Assembly (NCBI RefSeq): GCF_003967195.1 | Contig: NZ_AP018725.1 | Span: 558,001-622,000, forward strand | Source: Sulfuriflexus mobilis | Lineage (GTDB): Bacteria; Pseudomonadota; Gammaproteobacteria; AKS1 | Direction of reading: 5' to 3' | Length of the DNA: 64,000 nucleotides | Part shown: positions 57,023 through 64,000 of the stretch, piece by piece | Layout: each line of letters begins with the position of its first letter | Numbering within the stretch: the stretch's first letter is position 1 | Position numbers and translations under genes: made by a program | Notes under the pieces: generated by a model | The model's input: the letters and a program-made list of their open reading frames with translations, nothing else | Told to the model about the DNA's origin: nothing | The model's database searches: none

Positions 57023-57610
57023 ATGAAAAAGTGGTTTTTCATCGCCGCGCTGGCCATCGCCGGCTACTGGCAGTATGACCAGAACCGCGAGGTGCAACAG
57101 GCCGATGGTGTCGTCGCCAAGGCCGCGCCGCTACAGCGGGCGTTAGTAAACGCCGCAGTCTTCACGCATGAGGGTTATAGTGTTACACCACTGGCAAATT
57201 TTGCCCTCGAGGCACGGGTGTTATCACGCAAGCAATACAGTCTTGGCCGCGAGGCCGACCTCTCGCCCGTGGACCTGGCGCTGGGCTGGGGACCAATGTC
57301 GGATAACCACGTGCTGGAGAAGATTGATATTAGTCAGGGTAACCGTTTTTATTACTGGCGTGTTGAGCAGTTTCCGATCCCGCAAGACGAGATCATCCGC
57401 CACAGCTCGAATATGCACATGATCCCGGCCAATACACACGTGGCCAAACAGCTTGCCGGGGTCCGCAAGGGCAATGTGGTGGCCATCACCGGGCAGCTGG
57501 TAAAGGTCAATGCAGCGGATGGCTGGCACTGGCAGAGTTCGCTGTCACGAACCGATACCGGCAGTGGTGCCTGTGAGTTGGTGTGGGTAAAAGAGGTCTC
57601 GGTGCTTTAG
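57023..57610 (+). CDS. exported hypothetical protein
   Basis: Family without a known function. From the ATG at 57023 it is 195 residues with an N-terminal membrane segment or signal (MKKWFFIAALAIAGYW). Conserved-looking parts are LGREADLSPVDLALGWGPMSD and HSSNMHMIPAN, which I have seen in uncharacterised gammaproteobacterial proteins. It is probably anchored to the inner membrane and faces the periplasm. It overlaps the convergent darP gene by 4 bp. Confidence 0.7.
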   Translation: MKKWFFIAALAIAGYWQYDQNREVQQADGVVAKAAPLQRALVNAAVFTHEGYSVTPLANFALEARVLSRKQYSLGREADLSPVDLALGWGPMSDNHVLEKIDISQGNRFYYWRVEQFPIPQDEIIRHSSNMHMIPANTHVAKQLAGVRKGNVVAITGQLVKVNAADGWHWQSSLSRTDTGSGACELVWVKEVSVL

Positions 57611-58122
57611 TGACCGATGATCAACTTGCGCAGAACCTGAAAGATCTCGCGTGAGTGACGTTTAAGACGTTCTTCGCTTTGTTTTTTATTACGGGCATTG
57701 CGTACCAGTTGACGTAGTTGCTGACGGTCGGCGTCCGGGTACTCGGCCAATAGCTCGGTGAGTGCGGCGTCACCTTCCTCGATGAGGCGCTCACGCCAGC
57801 GTTCCACAGAGTGGAACTCGGCAATCGCCTCGCGCTTGGGTGCAAGGAGTGATTCGAAGGCATCGCGAATGGCCTCACCGTCGGCATGGCGCAGTAGTTT
57901 GCCGATAAATTTTAACTGGCGCTTGCGGGCGCCATGTTTGGGTGTTGCCTGACACTCGTGAATGGCATCGAGTAGTTGCTCGTCTAGTGGTATTTTTTTT
58001 AGCTGCGAGTCGGGCAGCTCAACAAGCTGCGCCCCCATATCGGAGAGCGCGTGCATATCGCGTTTGATTTGCGACTTGCTGATAATTTGCAGTTCGTCGT
58101 CTTCGTTGTCGTGATCAGTCAT
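57607..58122 (-). CDS. darP: ribosome-associated protein DarP (YjgA)
   Basis: 171 residues, rich in charged helices. The YjgA/DUF615 signature is clear: SKSQIKRDMHALSDMGAQLVELPDSQLKKIPLDEQLLDAI near the start, KRQLKFIGKLLRHAD near 68, and QQLRQLVRNARNKKQ near 134. DarP acts in late 50S assembly. It lies opposite and next to pmbA, as in E. coli. Confidence 0.95.
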   Translation of the reverse strand: MTDHDNEDDELQIISKSQIKRDMHALSDMGAQLVELPDSQLKKIPLDEQLLDAIHECQATPKHGARKRQLKFIGKLLRHADGEAIRDAFESLLAPKREAIAEFHSVERWRERLIEEGDAALTELLAEYPDADRQQLRQLVRNARNKKQSEERLKRHSREIFQVLRKLIIGH

Positions 58123-58205
58123 GATGAATAATTACAGGTCTGGAACAAGAGGCCTAATGATAGAGATTTAATGCCGTCTTTGACAGCATAACGGGAAAAC
58201 AGTCT

Positions 58206-59567
58206 ATGTCACAGCCAGCAGTACAGAATGGGCAGGGTGGTTTGCCTGCCAAAGTCGAACTGGAACGCGCCATTAGCGCCGCCCTCGATGAGGCCCGGAC
58301 ACGCGGCGCGAGTGCCGCAGAGGCCGCCATTACCGCCGAAAACGGCTATTCCGTGACAGTGCGACTCGGTGAGGTCGAGACCGTCGAGCACAATCGTGAT
58401 AACAGCATGGGCATTACGGTTTATTTTGGCCAGCGCAAAGGCACGGCCAGCACCACCGATACCTCGAGCGAGGCCATCCGCCGTACGGTCGAGGCCGCCT
58501 GCGATATCGCCAGGCACACGGCCGAGGATGAATATGCCGGGCTGGCTGATGCCGGCCTCATGGCCACCGCATTTCCCGACCTCGACATGACCCATCCCTG
58601 GGCCGTCGACGCCAAGGCGGCGATCGAACTGGCGCGTGAGGCCGAGGCCGCCGCACTCGACTATGACAAGCGCATCAACAACTCCGAAGGCGGTTCGGTG
58701 TCGAGTCACACCGGCATGCGCGTCTACGGCAATACGCACGGCTTTCTGAATGGCTACGGCAGTAGCTATCACAGTGCCAGTGTCGCCGTGATCGCCGAGG
58801 ATGATGGTGCCATGGAACGCGACTACTGGTACAGCTCGGCACGTAATGCCACTGACCTTGAGGCCATGGCCAGCATCGGTCGCCATGCCGCCGAGCGCAC
58901 CGTGTCACGCCTCGGTGCCCGGCAGTTAAGCACGCGCAAGGTGCCGGTGTTGTACGCGGCCGAGACCGCCGCCAGTCTGCTCGGTCACTTTACCAGTGCC
59001 GCGCGTGGTTCGAGCCTGTATCGCAAGGCCTCCTTCCTGCTGGATCGTCTCGGTGAGCCAGTATTTGCCGATGACATAAATATCTACGAGCAACCGCATC
59101 TTTCTGGTGGTCTGGGCAGCGCGCCCTTTGACCACGAGGGGGTGGCAACGGCCCCGCGCCGCGAGCTGATCACAAACGGTGTGTTACAGAGTTATGTGCT
59201 CGACAGTTATTCAGCGCGCCGTCTCGGTTTGCAGACCACAGCCAATGCCGGCGGTACACACAACCTGACCATCGAACCGGGCACGCTCGATGCCCAGGGC
59301 CTGTTACGGAAGATGGATACTGGTTTGCTGGTGACTGAACTGATGGGTTCATCGGTGAATAATATTACCGGTGACTATTCACGTGGCGCGGCCGGTTTCT
59401 GGGTGCAGGGTGGCGAGATTCAATACCCGGTTGCCGAGATCACCATCGCCGGTAACCTGAATACGATGTATAGGCAAATGCTCGAGGTCGGTAACGATGT
59501 TGACCTGCGTCGCAGCACACGCACCGGCTCTATCCTGATTGAAGAAATGATGATCGCCGGAGAATAA
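58206..59567 (+). CDS. pmbA: metalloprotease PmbA (TldE)
   Basis: 453-residue partner of TldD. It lacks the HExxxH motif, as expected. Typical text: ENGYSVTVRLGEVETVEHNRDNSMGITVYFGQRKGTASTTD near 40, LLGHFTSAARGSSLYRKASFLLDRLGEPVF near 260, and GTHNLTIEPG then GLLVTELMGSSVNNITGDYSRGAAGFWVQ near 375. Divergent from darP with an 83-bp gap. Confidence 0.95.
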   Translation: MSQPAVQNGQGGLPAKVELERAISAALDEARTRGASAAEAAITAENGYSVTVRLGEVETVEHNRDNSMGITVYFGQRKGTASTTDTSSEAIRRTVEAACDIARHTAEDEYAGLADAGLMATAFPDLDMTHPWAVDAKAAIELAREAEAAALDYDKRINNSEGGSVSSHTGMRVYGNTHGFLNGYGSSYHSASVAVIAEDDGAMERDYWYSSARNATDLEAMASIGRHAAERTVSRLGARQLSTRKVPVLYAAETAASLLGHFTSAARGSSLYRKASFLLDRLGEPVFADDINIYEQPHLSGGLGSAPFDHEGVATAPRRELITNGVLQSYVLDSYSARRLGLQTTANAGGTHNLTIEPGTLDAQGLLRKMDTGLLVTELMGSSVNNITGDYSRGAAGFWVQGGEIQYPVAEITIAGNLNTMYRQMLEVGNDVDLRRSTRTGSILIEEMMIAGE

Positions 59568-59580
59568 TAAGGAGGCTTCC

Positions 59581-60000
59581 ATGTATAAAGGGGCATGTTT
59601 GTGTGGTGCGGTGCGTTTTGAACTGCACGGTGGTATCAGCGATATCGTTTATTGTCATTGCTCCCTGTGCCGCAAGGCCCAGGGCAGTGCCTATGCGACG
59701 AATGGCTTTGCCGAGCGGGACGAGTTCAGGTTTATCAGTGGAGAGGATAACCTCACGGCCTATGAATCCCCACCGCACAACATCAAGTATTTCTGCAAGA
59801 CCTGTGGTTCACCGATCATGGCCAGGAACGCCAAGCTGTACCCGGAGCGGGTGCGTGTGCGATTGGGCACGTTCGAGTCCGAGGTCAGTGAGCGCCCCGT
59901 GGCGCATATCTTTGCAACATCGAAGGCGGAGTGGGATGTGATCTGTGATGGTTTACCCGAGTACGAAGGCACTATGCCAAAGCCGGACCAGGCTAGGTAA
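59581..60000 (+). CDS. GFA family protein
   Basis: 139 residues with the CENP-V/GFA zinc fold: CLCGAVRFEL at 6-15, YCHCSLCRKAQGSAYAT near 24 and YFCKTCGSPIMAR near 66. The family is named for glutathione-dependent formaldehyde activation, but the true role of most members is uncertain. A strong AAGGAGG precedes the ATG. 13 bp after pmbA. Confidence 0.9.
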   Translation: MYKGACLCGAVRFELHGGISDIVYCHCSLCRKAQGSAYATNGFAERDEFRFISGEDNLTAYESPPHNIKYFCKTCGSPIMARNAKLYPERVRVRLGTFESEVSERPVAHIFATSKAEWDVICDGLPEYEGTMPKPDQAR

Positions 60001-60019
60001 AATATGCGACTTAAATATC

Positions 60020-60787
60020 TCAGGGAAACAGCAACTTGCGGCCGAGGAAGCCGATCGCGACAAGGATGATCAGGCCAAGGACCTTCTCCATCTTCTCTGA
60101 CGAGAAGCGGGTCGAGCCCATATAAGAACCCAACCCGCCGCCAAGCAGCACGGCGATGATCAGGGGCACATATTCACTCAGGTCGATGGCGTTATATTGC
60201 AGGCGTGAGGTCAGTCCGGCGGCCGAATTCAGCCAGACAAAAATCGCCCCGCAGGCCGCCGCCTGTTGATGGCTACCGAGGCCAAGGATAATGATCAGTG
60301 GCACGAGGTAGATCCCGCCACCGATGCCGACGATGCCTGCCAGCAGCCCGAGCAGTGACCCAGCCAGCAGCGAGACGAGAAACTTCCCGCGTGCGGAAAG
60401 ATTCAAATGCATACTGGTGTCCCGCCACAGATAAATCCGCGCGGCGACAAACAACAGTGAGACCAGCAGCAACCAGTAAAACACTATCTTTGGCAGATTC
60501 AGTGCCCCACCGAGGTAGGCCATCGGCATCGAGGTGAGCAGGAAGGGCAGGATCATGGGCCAACTGGCATGTTTCTTACGAATAAAATTAAAACTGCCAA
60601 TAGTGGTAACCAGAAGATTCAGGCTCAGTGATACGAGGGGGATCGCCAGGGTACTAAAGCCGAGTATGGCCATCAGGGCGGTATAAGACGAGCCACCGCC
60701 GAGGCCAACCGAGGAATAGATAAAGGCGATAATAAAAAACAGCCCGGCGATCAACCAGGGTGAGATCAGTAGTTCAGTAAACGCCAT
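60020..60787 (-). CDS. TauE/SafE family permease
   Basis: 255 residues from the ATG at 60787; a TTG two codons upstream is less likely. About eight transmembrane helices. Typical repeats: SSVGLGGGSSYTALMAILGFS near 26 and GIVGIGGGIYLVPLIIILG near 154. Members export sulfite, sulfoacetate or other organosulfur anions; substrate unknown. It is convergent with the GFA gene and divergent from the MFS gene. Confidence 0.9.
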   Translation of the reverse strand: MAFTELLISPWLIAGLFFIIAFIYSSVGLGGGSSYTALMAILGFSTLAIPLVSLSLNLLVTTIGSFNFIRKKHASWPMILPFLLTSMPMAYLGGALNLPKIVFYWLLLVSLLFVAARIYLWRDTSMHLNLSARGKFLVSLLAGSLLGLLAGIVGIGGGIYLVPLIIILGLGSHQQAAACGAIFVWLNSAAGLTSRLQYNAIDLSEYVPLIIAVLLGGGLGSYMGSTRFSSEKMEKVLGLIILVAIGFLGRKLLFP

Positions 60788-60839
60788 CGGCAAAGTATAA
60801 CAGCAACACAGGCGCGCATTTCAGCAGCAGAGACAGGCA

Positions 60840-62075
60840 TTGTATTGTATGCTTGCCGCCATGAGTGTAATGACTAGAAATGTTCCCCTGCTGGCAACCT
60901 GCCAGGCCCTGATGATGAGTGGCAACTCGTTGCTGATTGCGACCTCGGCACTGGTCGGATTTGCCCTGGCCGAAGACAAGGCCCTGGCAACCCTGCCACT
61001 GGCGGCGCAGTTTATCGCCACCATGCTGACGAGTATCCCCGCGGCCCTGCTCATGGAACGTATTGGCCGCAAGCCGGGTTTTATGCTGGCGACCCTGCTT
61101 GGCCTGGCAGGCGGGGTGATCGCCACCCTTGCGATCCTCAATGGCGAATTCTGGTGGTTCCTACTCGGTGCGGTATTGTTCGGTAGCTTCAACGGTTTCG
61201 GCATCTACTACCGGTTTGCTGCGGCTGACGCGGTCGATGTTGAGCACAAGAGCCGTGCCATCTCCTACGTCATGGCCGGTGGTGTGGTTGCAGCGGTGGT
61301 CGGGCCGAACCTCGCCCGCTTCACCCGGGAATCCGTCGAAGGTGCCCTGTTTGCCGGCAGCTATGCCTCGATGATTGTGATCTATATGCTCGCCTTGTTC
61401 ACGCTCAGCTTTATCAAACTACCGCCGAAACCCGCTGCACATGCCGGGCAGAAGGCCGCGCGGCCATTGAAACAGATCGCCGCGCAACCGAAGTTCATCG
61501 TTGCTATTACGGGTGCCACGCTAGGCTATGCGGTGATGTCGCTGGTCATGACAGCAACGCCGCTGGCCATGCATAATCACGCCTATGCCTTCGCTGATAC
61601 CTCTTTCGTCATTCAGTGGCACGTGCTTGGCATGTTTGCGCCGTCATTTTTCACCGGGCAGATCATCAGGCGCTTCGGAGTGCTTAATGTCATGTTTACA
61701 GGTGGTCTGTTAGGCGTGGCCTGTATTGTCATCAATCTGCTGGGCACCAGTCTCTGGCACTTCTGGGGGGCATTGTTACTGCTCGGCATTAGCTGGAACT
61801 TCCTGTTCGTCGGCGCCACCACATTGCTGACGGAGACCTACCGCCCCAATGAACGTGCCAAGACCCAGGCGATGAATGACTTTACCGTCTTTACCACGGT
61901 TTCCATTGCCATTCTCTCCGCCGGTGCCCTGCAACATAATCTGGGCTGGGAGGTGGTGAATATCGGCGCCTTGCCAATGTTGGCGATAGTCCTGGCGAGT
62001 ATCGTTTGGCTGAGAAACAAGACGGCTAATGAAGTGAAAATACCGACTGACGCCGTTCAGGACGCAGAGGTCTGA
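60840..62075 (+). CDS. MFS transporter
   Basis: 411 residues with about twelve transmembrane helices. An MFS loop motif (LLMERIGRKPGFML) lies between helices 2 and 3, and GQIIRRFGVL occupies the equivalent position in the second half. ETYRPNERAKTQAMNDFTVF is typical of the group related to the YfcJ/YnfM-like or 'riboflavin/drug' MFS carriers. Several in-frame ATG codons near the start make the exact N-terminus uncertain. Substrate unknown. Confidence 0.88.
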   Translation: MYCMLAAMSVMTRNVPLLATCQALMMSGNSLLIATSALVGFALAEDKALATLPLAAQFIATMLTSIPAALLMERIGRKPGFMLATLLGLAGGVIATLAILNGEFWWFLLGAVLFGSFNGFGIYYRFAAADAVDVEHKSRAISYVMAGGVVAAVVGPNLARFTRESVEGALFAGSYASMIVIYMLALFTLSFIKLPPKPAAHAGQKAARPLKQIAAQPKFIVAITGATLGYAVMSLVMTATPLAMHNHAYAFADTSFVIQWHVLGMFAPSFFTGQIIRRFGVLNVMFTGGLLGVACIVINLLGTSLWHFWGALLLLGISWNFLFVGATTLLTETYRPNERAKTQAMNDFTVFTTVSIAILSAGALQHNLGWEVVNIGALPMLAIVLASIVWLRNKTANEVKIPTDAVQDAEV

Positions 62076-62167
62076 GGGCACCCGGCAAGATCAGTCGTTC
62101 GAGGTGATGAAGAGAGCGGCCGGCTGTTGCGTGAGTAAGGCTTTGCCGCCGCAGGTTCCTTATGAAT

Positions 62168-62193
62168 ACCGCCCTGTGCATGGACAGGGCGGT
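62168..62193. other. perfect 10-bp hairpin between convergent genes
   Basis: ACCGCCCTGT and ACAGGGCGGT pair around a six-base loop, between the MFS gene and the convergent small gene. No clear T-run on either side, so it may be a weak bidirectional terminator. Confidence 0.5.
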
Positions 62194-62216
62194 GCTTGCA
62201 AAACACAGGATGCCGT

Positions 62217-62399
62217 TTAGTAGTCTGTAAAGTCATCCAGCAGTTTACGCAGACGCTGGGCATCCAGCCGATCTTCCAGCTTGCGGCGTGTGCGGTAATT
62301 ATTCTTCTGCTTGGCCTTGCTCTTCACAGGGCTTTCAGAGAAGTAATTGTCATCAAAATACTCGTCTTCAGCCTCGTACATATCAACACGATGGTGCAT
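62217..62399 (-). CDS. small charged protein, PA3496-like
   Basis: 60 residues. An acidic N-terminus (DMYEAEDEYFDDNYF) is followed by a basic patch (KSKAKQKNNYRTRRKLED) and a helical end (RLDAQRLRKLLDDF). This layout resembles the small 'PA3496 family putative envelope integrity' proteins of Pseudomonas. The match is by eye only. Convergent with the MFS gene. Confidence 0.5.
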   Translation of the reverse strand: MHHRVDMYEAEDEYFDDNYFSESPVKSKAKQKNNYRTRRKLEDRLDAQRLRKLLDDFTDY

Positions 62400-62516
62400 G
62401 TGCCTTTCCTCGTAAATACCTTTGTGGTAATTGCGATTGTCATTTATAGGGCGGAAAACACCAACGAATTTTTTCGATGGTCAGTATCGAAGTTTTCACT
62501 CTAGGCGCGCAGGCTG

Positions 62517-62741
62517 TCAGGATTCCATTTCCCGTACATATTCCTGCAAGTCGATATTAAGCCGCCTGGCGTCCTCGCGGATTTTATGGATTTTTTCAGA
62601 TATCTGCTCGGCGTGGTCAAAATTATCGTCACTGACATCCTGGTGAATACGGTGTACGGCCTCATGGGCCAGACGCAGCAGGTCTTCTACATCGGCCGCC
62701 GCCTCGAGGATCCTTGCGCCTTGTTCAGCCAGGTTGGACAT
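62517..62741 (-). CDS. small helical protein
   Basis: Not recognised. 74 residues, entirely helical in appearance, with heptad-like spacing (LAEQGARILEAAADVEDLLRLAHEAVHRI and later EQISEKIHKIREDARRLN). Probably cytoplasmic. No ribosome site of note and no adjacent operon partner; coding is plausible because composition and third-base usage match the neighbours. Confidence 0.5.
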   Translation of the reverse strand: MSNLAEQGARILEAAADVEDLLRLAHEAVHRIHQDVSDDNFDHAEQISEKIHKIREDARRLNIDLQEYVREMES

Positions 62742-62937
62742 TACTCTATTCCTTATTATCTATTCTGAACTATCGCTGCCAGCGAGGAAATTCATGGGGC
62801 ATTTCGGCAAGATTTACGAATAATTGATTACCAGAGAAATTATAGGCTAATTCACATACAGGTCAAGAAAACCCGGGCGGACACTGTGTGCTGGGTCAAA
62901 AAGGTGTAAGCAGAAGCCTGCCGGTGTGTGCAGGGGG

Positions 62938-63480
62938 CTACGGACGGATGCGCCTTTCGTTACCCTCGGTATCACGGATATAGACCTCGCCCTTGACGCG
63001 GAAGGAATTGGCCTCTTTGATCAGCTTCGCGAAGACGATCGTATTCGAGGGTAGCTTGTCCAATAAATATTCACTGTTATTGGCATCCTTGTGCAGCAAG
63101 CTGTCACCACGGTCATGCTGGAATTCATACAGCCCGCCACGTTTGTTCACTACATCGTCCCGTGGCAGGTCCTGATGGAAATAGAGCAGGGTCTTACCGT
63201 CTGCGGAGAGGGCATAACCATTCTGGCGCGGGGCGTACTTGGAAAACTTGACCAGACCAATCTGCACCTTCTTGCCGTTTTCGTGGTGAAAGGTTTCCAG
63301 TAGCCTGGGCCGGAAGATACCGCCCGACAGCATGATTGAAAAATAGGGGGAGAGCCGGGTTTCGCCTTCCTCAACCTTTTCGTGTAGCGGGGCGTAGGCT
63401 GATGTTTTCAGTTCCAGCGCCGCGGCCAGCGGGCTCAGAGCCAGGGCCAGAATCATCAGGAGTAGTCGGGTTTTAATCAT
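62938..63480 (-). CDS. exported hypothetical protein
   Basis: 180 residues from the ATG at 63480, which has GAGGAAG upstream; the frame extends to 63573 but only this start gives a proper signal peptide (MIKTRLLLMILALALSPLAAA). The mature part is beta-rich (RLSPYFSIMLSGGIFRP, NGYALSADGKTLLYFHQDLP, GEVYIRDTEGNERRIRP). No family recognised. Likely periplasmic. Confidence 0.68.
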   Translation of the reverse strand: MIKTRLLLMILALALSPLAAALELKTSAYAPLHEKVEEGETRLSPYFSIMLSGGIFRPRLLETFHHENGKKVQIGLVKFSKYAPRQNGYALSADGKTLLYFHQDLPRDDVVNKRGGLYEFQHDRGDSLLHKDANNSEYLLDKLPSNTIVFAKLIKEANSFRVKGEVYIRDTEGNERRIRP

Positions 63481-63625
63481 GGCTTCCTCGGTGTGTGAGC
63501 GATAACGATAGCCTGTTGTTATCTTATCGGCCCCGCCAAGTATCTCATAAATAGCCATATTGGGGGGGTCCATAAGACATAGTCGCCGTCACCACAGGGG
63601 ATAAGCATGGAATGGGGTCATCGTA

Positions 63626-63655
63626 AATAAAAAAGGGCGGTCAAAAGACCGCCCT
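63626..63655 (-). terminator. rho-independent terminator of the PhoX-like gene
   Basis: Read on the minus strand: stem AGGGCGGTC / GACCGCCCT with a TTTT loop, followed by a T-rich run. It lies 36 bp after the stop of the minus-strand gene at 63691. Confidence 0.88.
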
Positions 63656-63690
63656 GATAATAAAGCTTACTTCCCCCTCACTCTCCCCGG

Positions 63691-64000
63691 TTATTTTGGC
63701 ATTTTACTAATGGCCCAGGTGCCGTCACCGTCTTTACTGGTAGAATGCTGGATATTCACGTACAGGGTACGTGAGTCAGTCGGACTGAAGTAAATGCCGG
63801 TACCTTCTGCATCTGGGTCTGTCAGTGATGCAAACAGGCGTACTTTTTTTGAGGCACCAAAATCATTGGTGCGGGTACTGGCTACCCAGATATCCGAGGG
63901 TTTGTTGTCTTCAATGAGCATGAGGTTACCGTCGGGCATTTCAGCAAGATTATCGATACTGTCAAAACCGGATTGATGCCCCTCATCGCCAGGCTTGCCG
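63691..64000 (-). CDS. PhoX/DUF839-like protein, C-terminal fragment
   Basis: The frame is open to the window edge, so only about 103 C-terminal residues are visible. DSIDNLAEMPDGNLMLIED, then WVASTRTND and RLFASLTDPDAEGTGIYFSPTDSRTLYVNIQHS, are typical of the last propeller blade of PhoX-type (DUF839) proteins: PDN near the start of a blade, E-x-T-G and the TLYVNIQHP-like end. PhoX enzymes are calcium/iron alkaline phosphatases exported by Tat, but many relatives have no shown activity. Confidence 0.78.
   Translation of the reverse strand, partial: GKPGDEGHQSGFDSIDNLAEMPDGNLMLIEDNKPSDIWVASTRTNDFGASKKVRLFASLTDPDAEGTGIYFSPTDSRTLYVNIQHSTSKDGDGTWAISKMPK

Noticed and set aside
1-64000. tRNA, rRNA and CRISPR signals
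   Set aside because: Reading the intergenic regions showed no cloverleaf-like sequence and no regularly spaced direct repeats; a covariance-model search would be needed for small RNAs.

Overview
The window looks like chromosomal DNA of a Gammaproteobacterium, probably free-living. The evidence is the set of conserved gene blocks: miaB-ybeZ-ybeY-corC-lnt, a ybeL-type zinc-ribbon gene divergent from leuS-lptE-holA, then proA-nadD-rsfS-rlmH-maf-rng-yhdP and the tldD/pmbA protease pair. Genus cannot be read from the sequence alone. No rRNA, tRNA, CRISPR array or intact transposase was seen.

Layout. 0-6.9 kb: the end of rlmL, a yadGH-type ABC exporter, gloA, small orphan genes, a minus-strand run (small secreted protein, GIY-YIG, SseB-like, YchJ-like) and an ammonium transporter. 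7.0-8.0 kb: no gene, but a 578-bp palindromic repeat element. 8.0-13.4 kb: miaB to lnt. 13.5-17 kb: small membrane, repair and hypothetical genes, one of them resembling an isolated integron cassette. 17.2-29 kb: an oxidoreductase-rich accessory region (two-subunit molybdenum hydroxylase, beta-propeller protein, GST, peroxiredoxin-like protein, zinc alcohol dehydrogenase, SRPBCC protein, Tat-exported amidohydrolase, beta-hydroxyacid dehydrogenase, divergent LysR and azoreductase). 29.3-34.5 kb: a visibly AT-richer block with a kinase-like protein, an unrecognised helical protein, a small DMT transporter and a LuxR-type regulator. 34.5-35.6 kb: an XdhC-type molybdenum-cofactor maturation factor followed by a frameshifted MocA-like remnant. 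35.8-40.9 kb: assorted small genes, an AEC carrier, an alkyltransferase-like protein and an Na+/H+ antiporter. 41-60 kb: dense housekeeping genes. 60-64 kb: transporters, small hypotheticals and the C-terminal part of a PhoX-like protein.

How parts may work together. The molybdenum hydroxylase, alcohol dehydrogenase, GST, peroxiredoxin, amidohydrolase and azoreductase would suit oxidation and detoxification of aromatic or electrophilic compounds; XdhC would mature the hydroxylase. The most interesting part is 29.2-34.3 kb. The LuxR-type protein keeps the six classical acyl-homoserine-lactone pocket residues, but no luxI-type synthase gene is present in the window. A CTGT-N8-ACAG dyad lies 100 bp before the kinase-like gene. 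A second, more symmetric one lies at 34192-34207, fused to a triple 9-bp repeat of the half-site. I infer a possible quorum-responsive cassette (kinase-like enzyme, helical partner, exporter) of unknown product; this is a hypothesis from sequence patterns only.
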